Shown here piece after piece: positions 18,490-26,810 of a stretch of DNA of 26,810 bases. Under the pieces are notes generated by a model. The model did not search any database. It was not told the DNA's origin and saw only the letters and a list, made by a program, of their open reading frames with translations. Positions within the stretch are counted from its first letter, which is position 1. Each line of letters opens with the position of its first letter. A program made the position numbers and the translations under genes. Source of the stretch: Chara braunii (Eukaryota > Streptophyta > Charophyceae > Charales > Characeae); the NCBI GenBank assembly GCA_003427395.1, contig BFEA01000473.1:324001-350810 (forward strand), read 5' to 3'.

Positions 18490-21161
18490 CGACAACGTGC
18501 AATCCTTCGACCTCAATGACCGCCTCGTAACAAACCCCGGAGATCTTTTGCTTTCTTCCATCGACTGTCTCTATCTCGAACAGGTAAGACTTGTCGAGGT
18601 CCAGCCCTAATCGCACAACGAGCTCCTCATCTATGATGAGAAGTTCGCTGCTATTGTCAATCACCGCATGAAGGACCACCTCGTCGTTGAGAATGGTCTC
18701 TACTGTCCCACTTCCTAATATGTAAAACTTGTCAGGAGGCACATCTTACATTCCATCTAAATACACTGTTGTTGCGCGTTCTGCCTTTGCGCACACCCCT
18801 TATACCGCCACCGAGGGTACCTCTGGTTTAAAAGTCATTTGGACTTCGTCTCCCAGAGGAATACGCATTTTGCTCGTGATCATTTGTAGCTCATCCCGCG
18901 CGGGTCTTGAAGCCGCCTTGTACTCAAGTATCGTGCACTGCATTGGTTGCCTAAGCGCGCGTCTGAGAGACTCTACTGGATCAATATCGTCCAAGGTGCT
19001 CTTCATAGTGAACTTTCGGGCCCCGCGCTTGCGCGGCGAAAGTATAACTTCCTCTCCTTGAATCCTCTGCCCATCCTTCTCTGCCATCATCTGTGTCAGT
19101 CTTCTTAGAGGAAGACGCCCTTGCGGACTTAGTCGCCGCTACCCGTATAGGTGTCGTCGGCGCCTCATCATCAGATGGCAAACTCAATCGCACACTCTGG
19201 ATCCTTGCCACCTCTTTACCCTTATTTGATTGTACACGCCTTGACCTCTATGTTCTCCTTCATTGAAGGGAACATTGACACTTTTCCAAGATCATCTGCC
19301 CACTTGACGTACTTGCGATCATCAAGTATGAAAAGTCATTCTTCTATTGCTCGCCTGAGGTCAGGATAGTCCCTCTTCACGTGATCATCTACCCTGCAAT
19401 AGATGCAGGAATTCCTAGGAGTAGGGGGTCTCTCCTCTGCACTCCTAATAGCTGGTCCCCTTGCAGGTCTGGCATCTTGGGTGGACGGTCCCGGGGACTT
19501 GGAATAGCTAGGAGACTTCGGATACCCAGGCGACGCAGGGTATCCTCCTCGATCATACTACCCGCGTGGGTCTTCCCGGCGACCTCCGCCCCGCTCTGTC
19601 CTATCGTAACCGCCACGATATCCATCATGGCGGTCCCTGTCTGATTCCATCTGCCACGGAAGTCATCTCTGTCCCTCAGATTGAAATTGTCTTGGCTCCG
19701 ATAACCTTTCGTGTTCCCTCCATATCTGGGACTGCGCGGATACTGCTCCAGTCTTCCACCTCAGCTAAAAGAGTCTACTCCTCGATACCCATCACCTCGG
19801 CGGTCTCTGTCTATATCGTCATCTCTACGTCGCCATGCATCATCGTCCCTCTCCCTCGCCTGATAGTCTGCCAGCGTGCGGGGGTTCCTATCCTCGATGC
19901 TCCTCCACGGGTCGGTGTTTCTACGGTCTCATCTCAACAAATAGGGGGACCCATGCTTGTCCCGATAAGTAGTAGCTCCCGCCTTCGTCTCGATATTGGC
20001 CATCTGCCTGACCATTCCCTTCATCATTTTTCTCGTATCTCTCACCTCGTCTATCACCGTCTCTCTATCCCTTGGTCGTTGTGGTCTGTCCCTGTCCATC
20101 AAATATCGCCTTTCCGCCCAGGGCTGATCGTTAAAGTCTGGGCATCTATTCGCCTTGTATTCCCGATAGAGGGAGAAGTCCCGGTGCTGCATTCCCCTCT
20201 AGACTAAATCCTTATAGTCATCGGCCTCAGCTTTCATCGCCAACTTGAGTACAACGGCAAAGTCTAACTTATCGTGAGGCATCTCTCTCAGTACTCCCTG
20301 CGGTTTCCCTCTGGGTAGTCGACCGATGAAGATCGTGCATCTCTCGACCTCCGACAACTTCCCTTTTGCAATAAGGGCATCTGATACCTTCTGGAATCGC
20401 TTCCCGAAAGCCTGAACACTCTCGTCCTCACCCTGAGTCATCTGCTCCAAGTCTCGGATTGAATACTTAACGTCTTCTAGCTTGAAGAGTTCGTAGAGAC
20501 TGACCTTATAGGTAGTCCATCGTCTATCTTTGGGTCGGGCTTCTTTAATCACCTGACTCAAGCTAGGGTCCGTGTTAAATAGGAAGTTATGTATGATTTC
20601 GTCCTCCTACCATTGACTACGGAACGCGTGTAGCTCCCACTTCTCGAGATACTCAGTGATACCATATCCCTTGAAAACGGGGGGCCTAGTATCTAACTCG
20701 GAAGGCTGGTGCGAGATGATGAACCCGTCTCTCCTCTCGTATGGCAGGGAGTACGACTCGCCCGTCTATGGGTCATAGACCCGCCTGAGCGGTGCGACCC
20801 TCTCTCTGTCTCTCCAAAGTTGCTCCCTTATGTACTGGTCCCTCCAGTCACCCCTTCCTTGGTCACCTCTATCGTCTCTTCGTTCATACGTCGGTGAACG
20901 TCGAATAATCGACTCTCGCCGAAAACTCGGAGGTTCGGTTCGACTCTCCATCCGCACCATCGTAGCGACCTTGTTTGGCTCTGTGATGACCGGATAGGCC
21001 ATTACCTCTGGCTCTCCGTCGTCGGGTTGCTCTACACATCTCAAAGGGGCGTTCTGCCTAATACGCTCCTTGAGGTCTCGCAGGGCACGATCCGGTGATG
21101 CTCGGTATAAAGCGGTCTGTTGTTCCTCATCCGGACGTGGACCAATTGTGTCAGACTCCAT
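18490..21161 (-). pseudogene. Decayed Ty3/gypsy-type Gag-protease relic
   Basis: The Gag is the structural protein that packages element RNA. From the first ATG (21161) the frame runs to about 19645 with in-frame stops at 20766-20768, 20607-20609, 20199-20201, 19929-19931 and 19761-19763. A Gag capsid-like region lies at about 20690-20290 (LFNTDPSL, DLEQMTQGEDESVQAF, IFIGRLPRG). It is followed by an Arg/Asp/Gly-rich nucleic-acid-binding type stretch (to about 19560) and a CCHC-type zinc knuckle at 19407-19366 whose last Cys codon reads Tyr (CIYC...H...Y). Frameshifts near 19645, 19225 and 19035 lead to a pre-protease segment (SLRRALRQPMQCTILEY, about 18990) and a retropepsin-like segment at 18670-18500 (AVIDNSSELLII), where the expected D-[S/T]-G reads D-N-S. 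Similarity ends near 18490, so the protease end and all of pol are missing. Confidence 0.75.
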
Positions 21162-21278
21162 ATACTTTTACTCCCCTTCCGGCTTGAGTTTGTACTAGGA
21201 GTCTATTGCCCTTACCCCATGAACAGGCAGCCCAGACCTAATGTTAGAACCGACAGCCCGGACTCTAAATGCCTAAAC

Positions 21279-21605
21279 CTAGCTCTCAACCGCCCTCAAT
21301 ATCACTATCACTCTTCCGCTCTCGTCCTGAATCTCGTGCGTCCCTTCAACACCTAGTATCGCAGTGTCGAGGAAAAGTCGTCCGTCATGTTCCTCTATAC
21401 AGGCAGCACCCCTCCTGACCTCTAACACTCTTGTCTCACGACACCTGACTACCCTACAAATAACACTCCCTATTGCGCGTAACTCCTCATGAGTACAGAC
21501 TCGCAGCCGGTCTCGTAATTCGATCGATGTCCTCCTCTCCAAATCACTCAATCCTTGCCGCACTGCACTGGCTCCCGCCAATGGGTACTCACCGCCTCTT
21601 GCCAT
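21279..21605 (-). pseudogene. Unrecognised ORF upstream of Gag, probably part of the same polyprotein
   Basis: 108 codons from ATG at 21605 (an in-frame ATG at 21635 gives 118). I do not recognise the product; the first half is charged and probably helical (SDLERRTSIELRDRLRV), the second looks beta-rich (LFLDTAILGVEG). The ATG overlaps the end of the preceding ORF by 17 bases in another frame. The following 117 bases to the Gag ATG at 21161 stay in the same frame as both and contain only TAG/TAA stops, with plausible peptide between them, so the segment was probably once fused to Gag. Function unknown. Confidence 0.45.
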
Positions 21606-22083
21606 CAAACACCCGATGTCGTAAGGCGAGTTCAATCAAAGTGCCGAAGTTTCTCTTGTGCGCAATCTGACTCGTAGTCGGTGGTTTAGGAAGCCCTTCA
21701 AAGGTCGTTATCTGCGTGCCCCAGTTAACGTTTCTCCCTAGTGATAGTAACCTATCTCTCTCACCTTTTACAATCTCTTCCGCACGCTCCCAACATGGAC
21801 CGTACACAAGGTCTACTCCTCTCTCCGCCGGTAGGTAGATCCTCACATCATATACGTCTAAATGGATGAACCTAGCAGTCACCACATACAGACGTATCTC
21901 CTACCATCCGCTATCCAAAAACTCGTACTTCTTTACCTCATATGGAATTGCTTCTCTCCTCCTTAGGGAACTCAAAAGTCCACAGATAGTCTCCAGTCTC
22001 TCTTTGGATGGTCTGTTTCCAGCAAGAAATCTTTCTCTTCTCGACTGCAATTCACGATCAGAGATAACTCTCCCTTCACTCAT
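21589..22083 (-). pseudogene. Second copy of a ~165-residue domain, broken by TAG
   Basis: 164 codons with one in-frame TAG at 21901-21903. The product aligns along its length with the neighbour at 22093-22590: SRRERF / ARRRRKF, RPSKERLE / GPSKLEHE, IPYEVKKY / FPYEVVRY, the SG before the stop, LYVVT / FYVMT, VYDVRIYLPAE / VYHVGIYSPRE, CWERAEE / CWRIAPW, RLLSLGRNV / RLEDLGKTV and FEGLPKPP / FDDLPRLP. The family is not one I recognise. It starts nine bases after the stop of its partner and in the same frame. It is either a fossil gene or the second half of a duplicated polyprotein domain. Confidence 0.55.
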
Positions 22084-22092
22084 TCATTCATC

Positions 22093-22590
22093 CTATTCGT
22101 TCCGTGTTGTCTTCCTTGGCTCACCCTTCGTCCTGACTGTCCTGACGAAATCTACTATCGCCTCCCATTCATTCCACTCCAATCCTTTGTACGGAATTGG
22201 CAGCCTAGGCAGGTCGTCAAAAATCGAGATGTTGTCGCAGACCTCGACGGTCTTTCCCAGGTCCTCTAATCTCTTCTTCTCTTCCCTCAACTTCCAGGGA
22301 GCTATCCTCCAACACCTCATGTAGACACAAAACTCCTCACACTCCCTAGGTGAATAAATACCAACATGGTATACTCCGAAGTCGGGAAAGTACACGGTCA
22401 TTACATAGAATTGATTTCTATCCCGACCGCTATTTGTTTCTTGATACCTCACCACCTCGTAGGGAAAGATTTCCCGTTGGCTAATAGTGCTAAAATCTTG
22501 GAGTACTTTCTCGTGCTCAAGTTTACTGGGTCCGCTCCATACCGAAAACTTCCGCCTTCTTCGCGCTAACTCCGCCTCCGGTAGTGGCAT
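22093..22590 (-). CDS. Unrecognised 165-residue ORF, first copy of duplicated domain
   Basis: Intact from ATG to TAG. Composition is mixed alpha/beta with a basic start (ELARRRRKFSVW), a central PYEVVRY, a likely beta stretch FYVMTVYFPDFGVYHVGIY (about residues 61-79), then an acidic/basic helix (KLREEKKRLEDLGKTVEV) and FDDLPRLP. There is no signal peptide, membrane segment or known catalytic motif. It lies in a row of same-strand ORFs leading into Gag. The stops separating it from both neighbours in its own frame are TAG and TGA, each one C-to-T change from CAG or CGA, so it may be a surviving open stretch of a longer polyprotein rather than a separate gene. Function unknown. Confidence 0.5.
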   Translation of the reverse strand: MPLPEAELARRRRKFSVWSGPSKLEHEKVLQDFSTISQREIFPYEVVRYQETNSGRDRNQFYVMTVYFPDFGVYHVGIYSPRECEEFCVYMRCWRIAPWKLREEKKRLEDLGKTVEVCDNISIFDDLPRLPIPYKGLEWNEWEAIVDFVRTVRTKGEPRKTTRNE

Positions 22591-22614
22591 CTCTCATCCG
22601 TCTCCATGAACCAC

Positions 22615-22898
22615 CTAACATTCCATCGCGATTAACGCTAAGGCCAACAAGACTCTATCCGTGGAGTCCTCTAAGAATGCGTAGAACGTCTCGAAGTCGT
22701 CTATATCCCTAAAAATCTTTAGTATCTGCTAAGGTCTTAAAGTACTCGCTCCATTATCGGTTGTGCGCTTTGAACATTCTGAGAACGAAACTTTCTAATA
22801 TGATCTATGCTAAATCACCAACCACTTTCGCCTCACTTTCTAGGAGTCTCTCAGCCTCTCTAGGGGTCTCGCGCCACGCCCTACTCAGGGCCGCTCAT
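22615..22898 (-). pseudogene. Decayed ORF in the same series
   Basis: Reads as protein-like in two frames: RAWRETPREAERLLESEAKV in one, with later TAG and TAA stops, then after a shift near 22710 DDFETFYAFLEDSTDRVLLA to a TAG at 22615-22617. It starts 13 bases after the previous ORF and ends 24 bases before the next. Helical and acidic; not recognised. Confidence 0.4.
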
Positions 22899-22911
22899 CG
22901 AAGGGAGATAC

Positions 22912-23112
22912 TCACAACGCGTAGTTGATCAGACGCTCGTTTCCCTCTCCTACCCAGAGTCCGGTCACTCGCGCTTTCTGCATAGCTCGTCTAGTACACT
23001 TCGTTTCTTCGATTACGCTGAGTCTCTCCAGGTGGACCAGTTGTATCACCACACAAGCGACCGGTTCATCTGACCTCCCTACAATACGCATAAAATATTT
23101 TTCAAAGTTCAT
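22912..23112 (-). pseudogene. Short ORF in the same series
   Basis: 66 codons from ATG at 23112 to TGA (MNFEKYFMRIVGRSDEP...NYAL). Its ATG overlaps the TGA of the previous frame as ATGA. A beta-rich CVVIQLVHLERLSVIEE stretch precedes basic sequence. Not recognised. It shares the reading frame of the duplicated domain downstream. Confidence 0.4.
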
Positions 23113-23371
23113 CGTCTCCTTTCATTGCCCGACGTTCCTTCAACATTGTTCTTCTCTTTTGACGCTGTAGCTTCTGACAACTCCCCTATCCTTTCCGTCG
23201 ACTCAAATGACCGCTCCTGTTCCTCACTATTATGATCTCTCCCCTTTACGCTCTCCAGAAAATCTAGACGCCATCTTCAGAAGAATTCTCTATCTTCTCT
23301 GAAAAGCCTCTCTAATGCCTTCGTCGCTGCTTCTATCCTACGCAACTCACTCTCACTCTTGCTAGACCCAC
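23109..23371 (-). pseudogene. Truncated N-terminal piece of the minus-strand relic
   Basis: Open on the minus strand from the junction near 23371 to TGA at 23109-23111, with one internal TGA at 23277-23279. It reads as charged, coiled-coil-like sequence (SESELRRIEAATKALERLF; RSFESTERIGELSEATASK). There is no ATG before the junction, so the start of the polyprotein is missing. The exact right boundary is uncertain, because the frame stays open into the antisense of the plus-strand Gag. Confidence 0.4.
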
Positions 23372-25126
23372 AATCTAGATTACGAGAACCTGGCAGCCTT
23401 ACTGAAATGGACTGAAGAAGAAAAGATGGAACACCTACTGCAGCACGTATCGTTGAGCTTAGGAAGGGACATTATGGCTATCGTCTCCTTTAGTGGATCC
23501 TGGAAGGAAACCCGAAATGAGATGATGAGAAAGTACCTGAAGGCGAAAAAAATGGCGACAGAGGCTGAATTGGCAGCAGTCCAAAGGAAAAACTATGCAA
23601 CTTACAACGATTTTCTGAGGGCGTTCACTCTAGTGGCACTGCGAATCCCCGGGGTAACGAATCGTATAATGAGCAAGTACTTCCTTAGGCAGTTCTCCGA
23701 GTTCGACAAAGATAAGATTCTGTCGGCCTACCAGCAGACCAGTAAGTTCAAATACACAAGGGATGTGGATTTTAGTACGGTAACAGATCTTGCAGAGAAG
23801 ATATTGGTAACTAAGACCCTGGCCTTGCTTAAGGAAGGGGAGGTTATAGACCTGACCGGGAAGACGGGGGATAAGGTCAAGAAGGGCATAGAGAGCCTGT
23901 ACGAACGAGTGCACGGGGTTGACAGCAAGATGGAAAGAGTGGAAAATGCGCTGTTAGTAATGCAGGTGCAAGTGTCCAGACCCGCCCTCCCGCCCCAAGA
24001 GGCCGTAGTTCCGGCAGTCGTAGCTAATCGGGGATTTGGCAGGAGGGATCCAACCAACGAACGATGCAGGTACTGCATAATGGTCGGACATTTCGTGAGG
24101 GTTTGCCCAAGAATTAATCACGATATTGAGCGGCAGAGGCACAGCAGGTCCCTCAAAGGTGAGATTCTCGGACCCCAGGGGGAGCCTGTAAATTGGAACT
24201 CGCCAGGAGGGATGCGGCGAGCCGTCATCCTCCTAAATAACTTAGAGATAGCTGCCGTAGAAGCAGAGCCGGTAGCCGAGATTGTCTGGGACCAACCAAG
24301 GGGACGCGGACCACAGGCCAATTTTATCCTAGAAGGCAATGGGCAGGATAGGGTAAATATCACCACTCGTCGGGCCGACGCAGAAAATAAGTTTATTCAA
24401 GATACAGTAATGGAAGAACTCGCAGAGACTAGCGTAGACCCTCAAGAGACCGAAGCCGGGGAACAAGAGAAGGTCTATGGGAAAGCAAGGGAGGACGAAC
24501 CGGTAGACAAAGTTACGACAGCAAAGAAGAAGTTCAGGTATCAAATTCCAATCCTGACTTCGCCTGAAATTGATGGCACCCTGAGTAAGTTGTTGGGAAC
24601 CATGGTATCAGTGTCCTTTCAGACCATGCTGCAAACCAGCCCAAGACTGCTTAAAGGACTCAGGCAGTTGCTAACTCGTAAGCGCGTAGAGGTAGAGGAG
24701 GCCCCGGAACCGCAGGAGCAGGAGACGGAAGAGGCAGAGGCACCTGAAGGCGTCTCCAACCTTCAAAGAATTCCCGGGGATCTGGACGACTTGGAGAAAG
24801 TTTTTGGGGACATCCGCCTAAGCCTACCGGATCGTGAAGGTGGCGAAGTCATAAGGGTGCCACCCGGGACAAAGCTTAGCTTCCATGCATTACCTGTAGG
24901 GAAACTTAAAGTCCAAATCGAAACTCATCACACTAACGCGTTAGTGGACGGCGGTGCAGAAATCACCCACATACGACGAGATTTCGCAACAGGCACGGGG
25001 TGCACGGTAAACAAGGAAATAGCAGGGAGTATTCGGGGAGCCGACGGTGAAATCTTTTTCACAGGGTATATCACCAAATGTGCAGTCAAGGCGGGAATCC
25101 GGGAATCCATCTGGTCCAGCGGATGA
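23366..25126 (+). CDS. Ty3/gypsy-type Gag with zinc knuckle and start of retropepsin-like domain
   Basis: The frame is open from just after a TAG at 23363-23365; the first ATG is 23426 (566 codons), but in-frame protein-like sequence (NLDYENLAALLKWTEEEKM) precedes it, so the N-terminus is probably truncated. Residues below count from that ATG. Residues 25-150 are Gag-like (W of SFSGSWKETRNEMM, then LVALRIPGVTNRIMSKYFLR). Residues 150-185 are helical. A CCHC zinc knuckle is C214, C217, H222, C227. Residues 285-465 are an acidic linker containing a pre-protease helix region (ILTSPEIDGTLSKLLGTMVS). The retropepsin-like part begins near 495; its active site, normally D-[S/T]-G, reads D508-G-G (ALVDGGAEIT). 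The frame ends at 25126, and the rest of the domain continues in another frame. It lies head to head with the minus-strand relic. Confidence 0.8.
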   Translation, partial: THNLDYENLAALLKWTEEEKMEHLLQHVSLSLGRDIMAIVSFSGSWKETRNEMMRKYLKAKKMATEAELAAVQRKNYATYNDFLRAFTLVALRIPGVTNRIMSKYFLRQFSEFDKDKILSAYQQTSKFKYTRDVDFSTVTDLAEKILVTKTLALLKEGEVIDLTGKTGDKVKKGIESLYERVHGVDSKMERVENALLVMQVQVSRPALPPQEAVVPAVVANRGFGRRDPTNERCRYCIMVGHFVRVCPRINHDIERQRHSRSLKGEILGPQGEPVNWNSPGGMRRAVILLNNLEIAAVEAEPVAEIVWDQPRGRGPQANFILEGNGQDRVNITTRRADAENKFIQDTVMEELAETSVDPQETEAGEQEKVYGKAREDEPVDKVTTAKKKFRYQIPILTSPEIDGTLSKLLGTMVSVSFQTMLQTSPRLLKGLRQLLTRKRVEVEEAPEPQEQETEEAEAPEGVSNLQRIPGDLDDLEKVFGDIRLSLPDREGGEVIRVPPGTKLSFHALPVGKLKVQIETHHTNALVDGGAEITHIRRDFATGTGCTVNKEIAGSIRGADGEIFFTGYITKCAVKAGIRESIWSSG

Positions 25127-25443
25127 CAGTGATGGAAGAAATGGATCATGACATAATCCTCAGGAGACCGTGGTGCGCCAATGTAGAAATGATAGGAATG
25201 CATCTGCATGACGGCACATACATGGTAGATATAGAGGACCCAGTGACCGGCCGCGGAGAACTCCTCCGACTTCTTGGGACCGGAGGGGACCCTTCAAAGG
25301 GCAAACTGGCAACCTGGTCGCCAACATTTGAAGAGAGTGCGCGGAAGGGAGAGATGGTTAATGGAGGCTATAAATTCCGCCGAATGTATAGTGAAAAGAG
25401 TTTTATATATGGTATACTGAAGACAAATACATCCATTAAGTGA
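25081..25443 (+). pseudogene. C-terminal part of the retropepsin-like domain after a frameshift
   Basis: Protein-like sequence resumes one base back relative to the Gag frame between about 25085 and 25115 (NPGIHLVQRMTVMEEMDHDI). It contains ILRRPW where retroelement proteases usually have a conserved [IV]-[IL]-G-x-[PD]-[WF/L]-type motif, so the Gly is replaced by Arg. It then runs through a charged tail to TGA at 25441-25443. No reverse transcriptase follows: the 91-bp satellite begins at once. The frame change could be a one-base deletion or, less likely, programmed -1 frameshifting; no classical slippery heptamer is visible at the crossover. Confidence 0.65.
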
Positions 25444-25449
25444 CAATAC

Positions 25450-26810
25450 ACTTCAAGATTTACTTAGTCATTTTTTTCGATATGGCATATTATATCTCGA
25501 CGCGTATTCGGTGTTTAGTTACCGAAATACACTTCGGGATTTTCGGGATTTTACTTGGTCATTTTTTCAATCTGGCATATTATATCCCGACATATATTCT
25601 GTGTTTCGTTACCGAAATCCACTTCGGGATTTCCGGGATTTTACTTAGTCATTTTTTTCAATCTGGCATATTATATCCCGACGTGTATTCAGTGTTTCGT
25701 TACCGAAATACACTTCGGGATTTTCGGGATTTTAGTTAGTCATTTTTTTCGATCTGGCATATTATATCCCGACGTGTATTCGGTATTTTGTTACCGAAAT
25801 ACACTTCGGGATTTTTGGGATTTTACTTAGTCATTTTTTTCAATCTGGCATATTGTATCCCGACGTGTATTCGGTGTTTCGTTAAAAAAATACACTTCAG
25901 GATTTTGGGGATTTTACTTAGTTATTGTTTTCAATCTGACATATTATATCCCGACGTGTATTCGGTGTTTCGTTACCGAAATATACTTCGGGATTTTCGG
26001 GATTTTACTTAGTCATTTTTTTCGATATGGCATATTGTATCCCGACGTGTATTTGAGGTTTCGTTACCGAAATACACTTCGGGATTTTTGGGATTTTACT
26101 TAGTCATTTTTTTCGATCAAGCATATTGTATCCCAACGTGTATTCAGTGTTTCGTTACCGAAATACACTTCGGGATTTTCGGGATTTTACTTGGTCTTGT
26201 TTCTACGTTATATCCCGAACTATTTTGAGTATTTCGTTACCGAAATACACTTCGGGATTTTCGGGATTTTACTTAGTCATTTTTTTCGATCTGGCATATT
26301 GTGTCCCGACGTGTATTCGGTGTTTCGTTACCGAAATACACTTCGGGATTTTCAGGATTTTATTTAGTCATTTTTTTCGATCTGGCATATTGTATCCCGA
26401 CGTGTATTCGGTGTTTCGTTACCGAAATACACTTCGGGATTTTACTTGGTCATTTTTTTCGATCTGACATATTATATCCCGACGTGTATTCGGTGTTTCG
26501 TTACTGAAATACACTTCGGGATTTTCGGGATTTTTTTTAGTCATTTTTCTTTATCTGGCATATTGTATCCTGACGTGTATTCGGTGTTTCGCTACCGAAA
26601 TACACTTCAGGATTTTCGGGATTTTCCTTAGTCATTTTTTTTTATTTGGCATATTGTATCCCGACGTTTATTCAGTGTTTCGTTACCGAAATACACTTCG
26701 GGATTTTTGGGATTCTACTTAGTCATTTTTTTCGATCTGGCATATTGTATCCCGACGTGTATTCAGTGTTTCGTTACCGAAATACACTTCGGGATTTATG
26801 GGATTTTACT
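25450..26810. repeat. 91-bp satellite, family D, with a hairpin in each unit
   Basis: The anchor ACCGAAATACAC recurs at 25521, 25611, 25702, 25793, 25884 (degenerate), 25975, 26066, 26157, 26239, 26330, 26421, 26503, 26594, 26685 and 26776: 15 units, period 91 (once 90, twice 82), running off the window. Each unit holds CCCGACGTGTATTCGG and CCGAAATACACTTCGGG, a near-perfect inverted repeat around TGTTTCGTTA, then CGGGATTTT twice in tandem. One 82-bp unit has lost one of those 9-bp copies; the other has a rearranged T-rich part. Frames through it cycle with the period (91 = 1 mod 3) and are not genes. Confidence 0.97.

Noticed and set aside
19151-22324. Plus-strand frames opposite the Gag relic (up to 213 codons)
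   Set aside because: Antisense shadows of the minus-strand coding relic; the minus strand shows the Gag motifs.
25085-25126. Programmed -1 frameshift site
   Set aside because: No X-XXY-YYZ heptamer at the crossover; a simple one-base deletion is the more economical reading.
18490-25443. Complete LTR retrotransposon
   Set aside because: No paired LTRs, primer-binding site, reverse transcriptase, RNase H or integrase could be found on either strand.
25440-26631. Plus-strand frames of 60-113 codons with repeated YIPTCIRCFVTEIHFGI-like peptide
   Set aside because: Satellite D translated; 91 is 1 mod 3, so the same peptides appear in all frames in rotation.

Overview
This is a repeat-dominated stretch of a large eukaryotic nuclear genome. 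I see no intact host gene. Satellites, microsatellites, a plant-like 26S/LSU rRNA relic and Ty3/gypsy-type Gag-protease remains point to a streptophyte, most likely a charophyte alga such as Chara. That assignment is inference from the style of the Gag proteins and repeats; no database search was possible.

Layout. 1-5.1 kb is non-coding and holds a rearranged LSU rRNA pseudogene (about 1587-2221), whose middle part is inverted, and a few microsatellites. 5.12-6.0 kb is an array of 11 hairpin units with a conserved TAAGTT loop and outer stems that differ between units yet still pair. 6-10.6 kb is anonymous sequence with a possible tRNA-derived (SINE-like) piece, purine tracts, TG/CA microsatellites and a degenerate dispersed duplication. 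10.63-12.46 kb is a G-rich 53-bp minisatellite with higher-order structure. 12.79-14.88 kb is a 91-bp satellite made of two diverged families that keep one phase. 15-18.45 kb is pyrimidine-rich, with a diverged collinear duplication, small inverted repeats and a 26-bp tandem repeat.

The protein-coding relics are at the right. On the minus strand (about 23371 down to 18490) is a decayed Gag-protease polyprotein with an unusually long N-terminal region, including a tandemly duplicated domain of about 165 residues that I do not recognise. Head to head with it on the plus strand (about 23366-25443) is a better preserved Gag with a CCHC zinc knuckle and a retropepsin-like segment that has lost key residues and carries a frameshift. 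No reverse transcriptase, RNase H or integrase is visible in either. From 25450 to the window end runs another 91-bp satellite, each unit holding a near-perfect inverted repeat.

Three single N characters (9108, 13949, 17351) each sit between two identical direct copies of 25-48 bp. They look like unmerged contig overlaps, so local lengths there should not be trusted.
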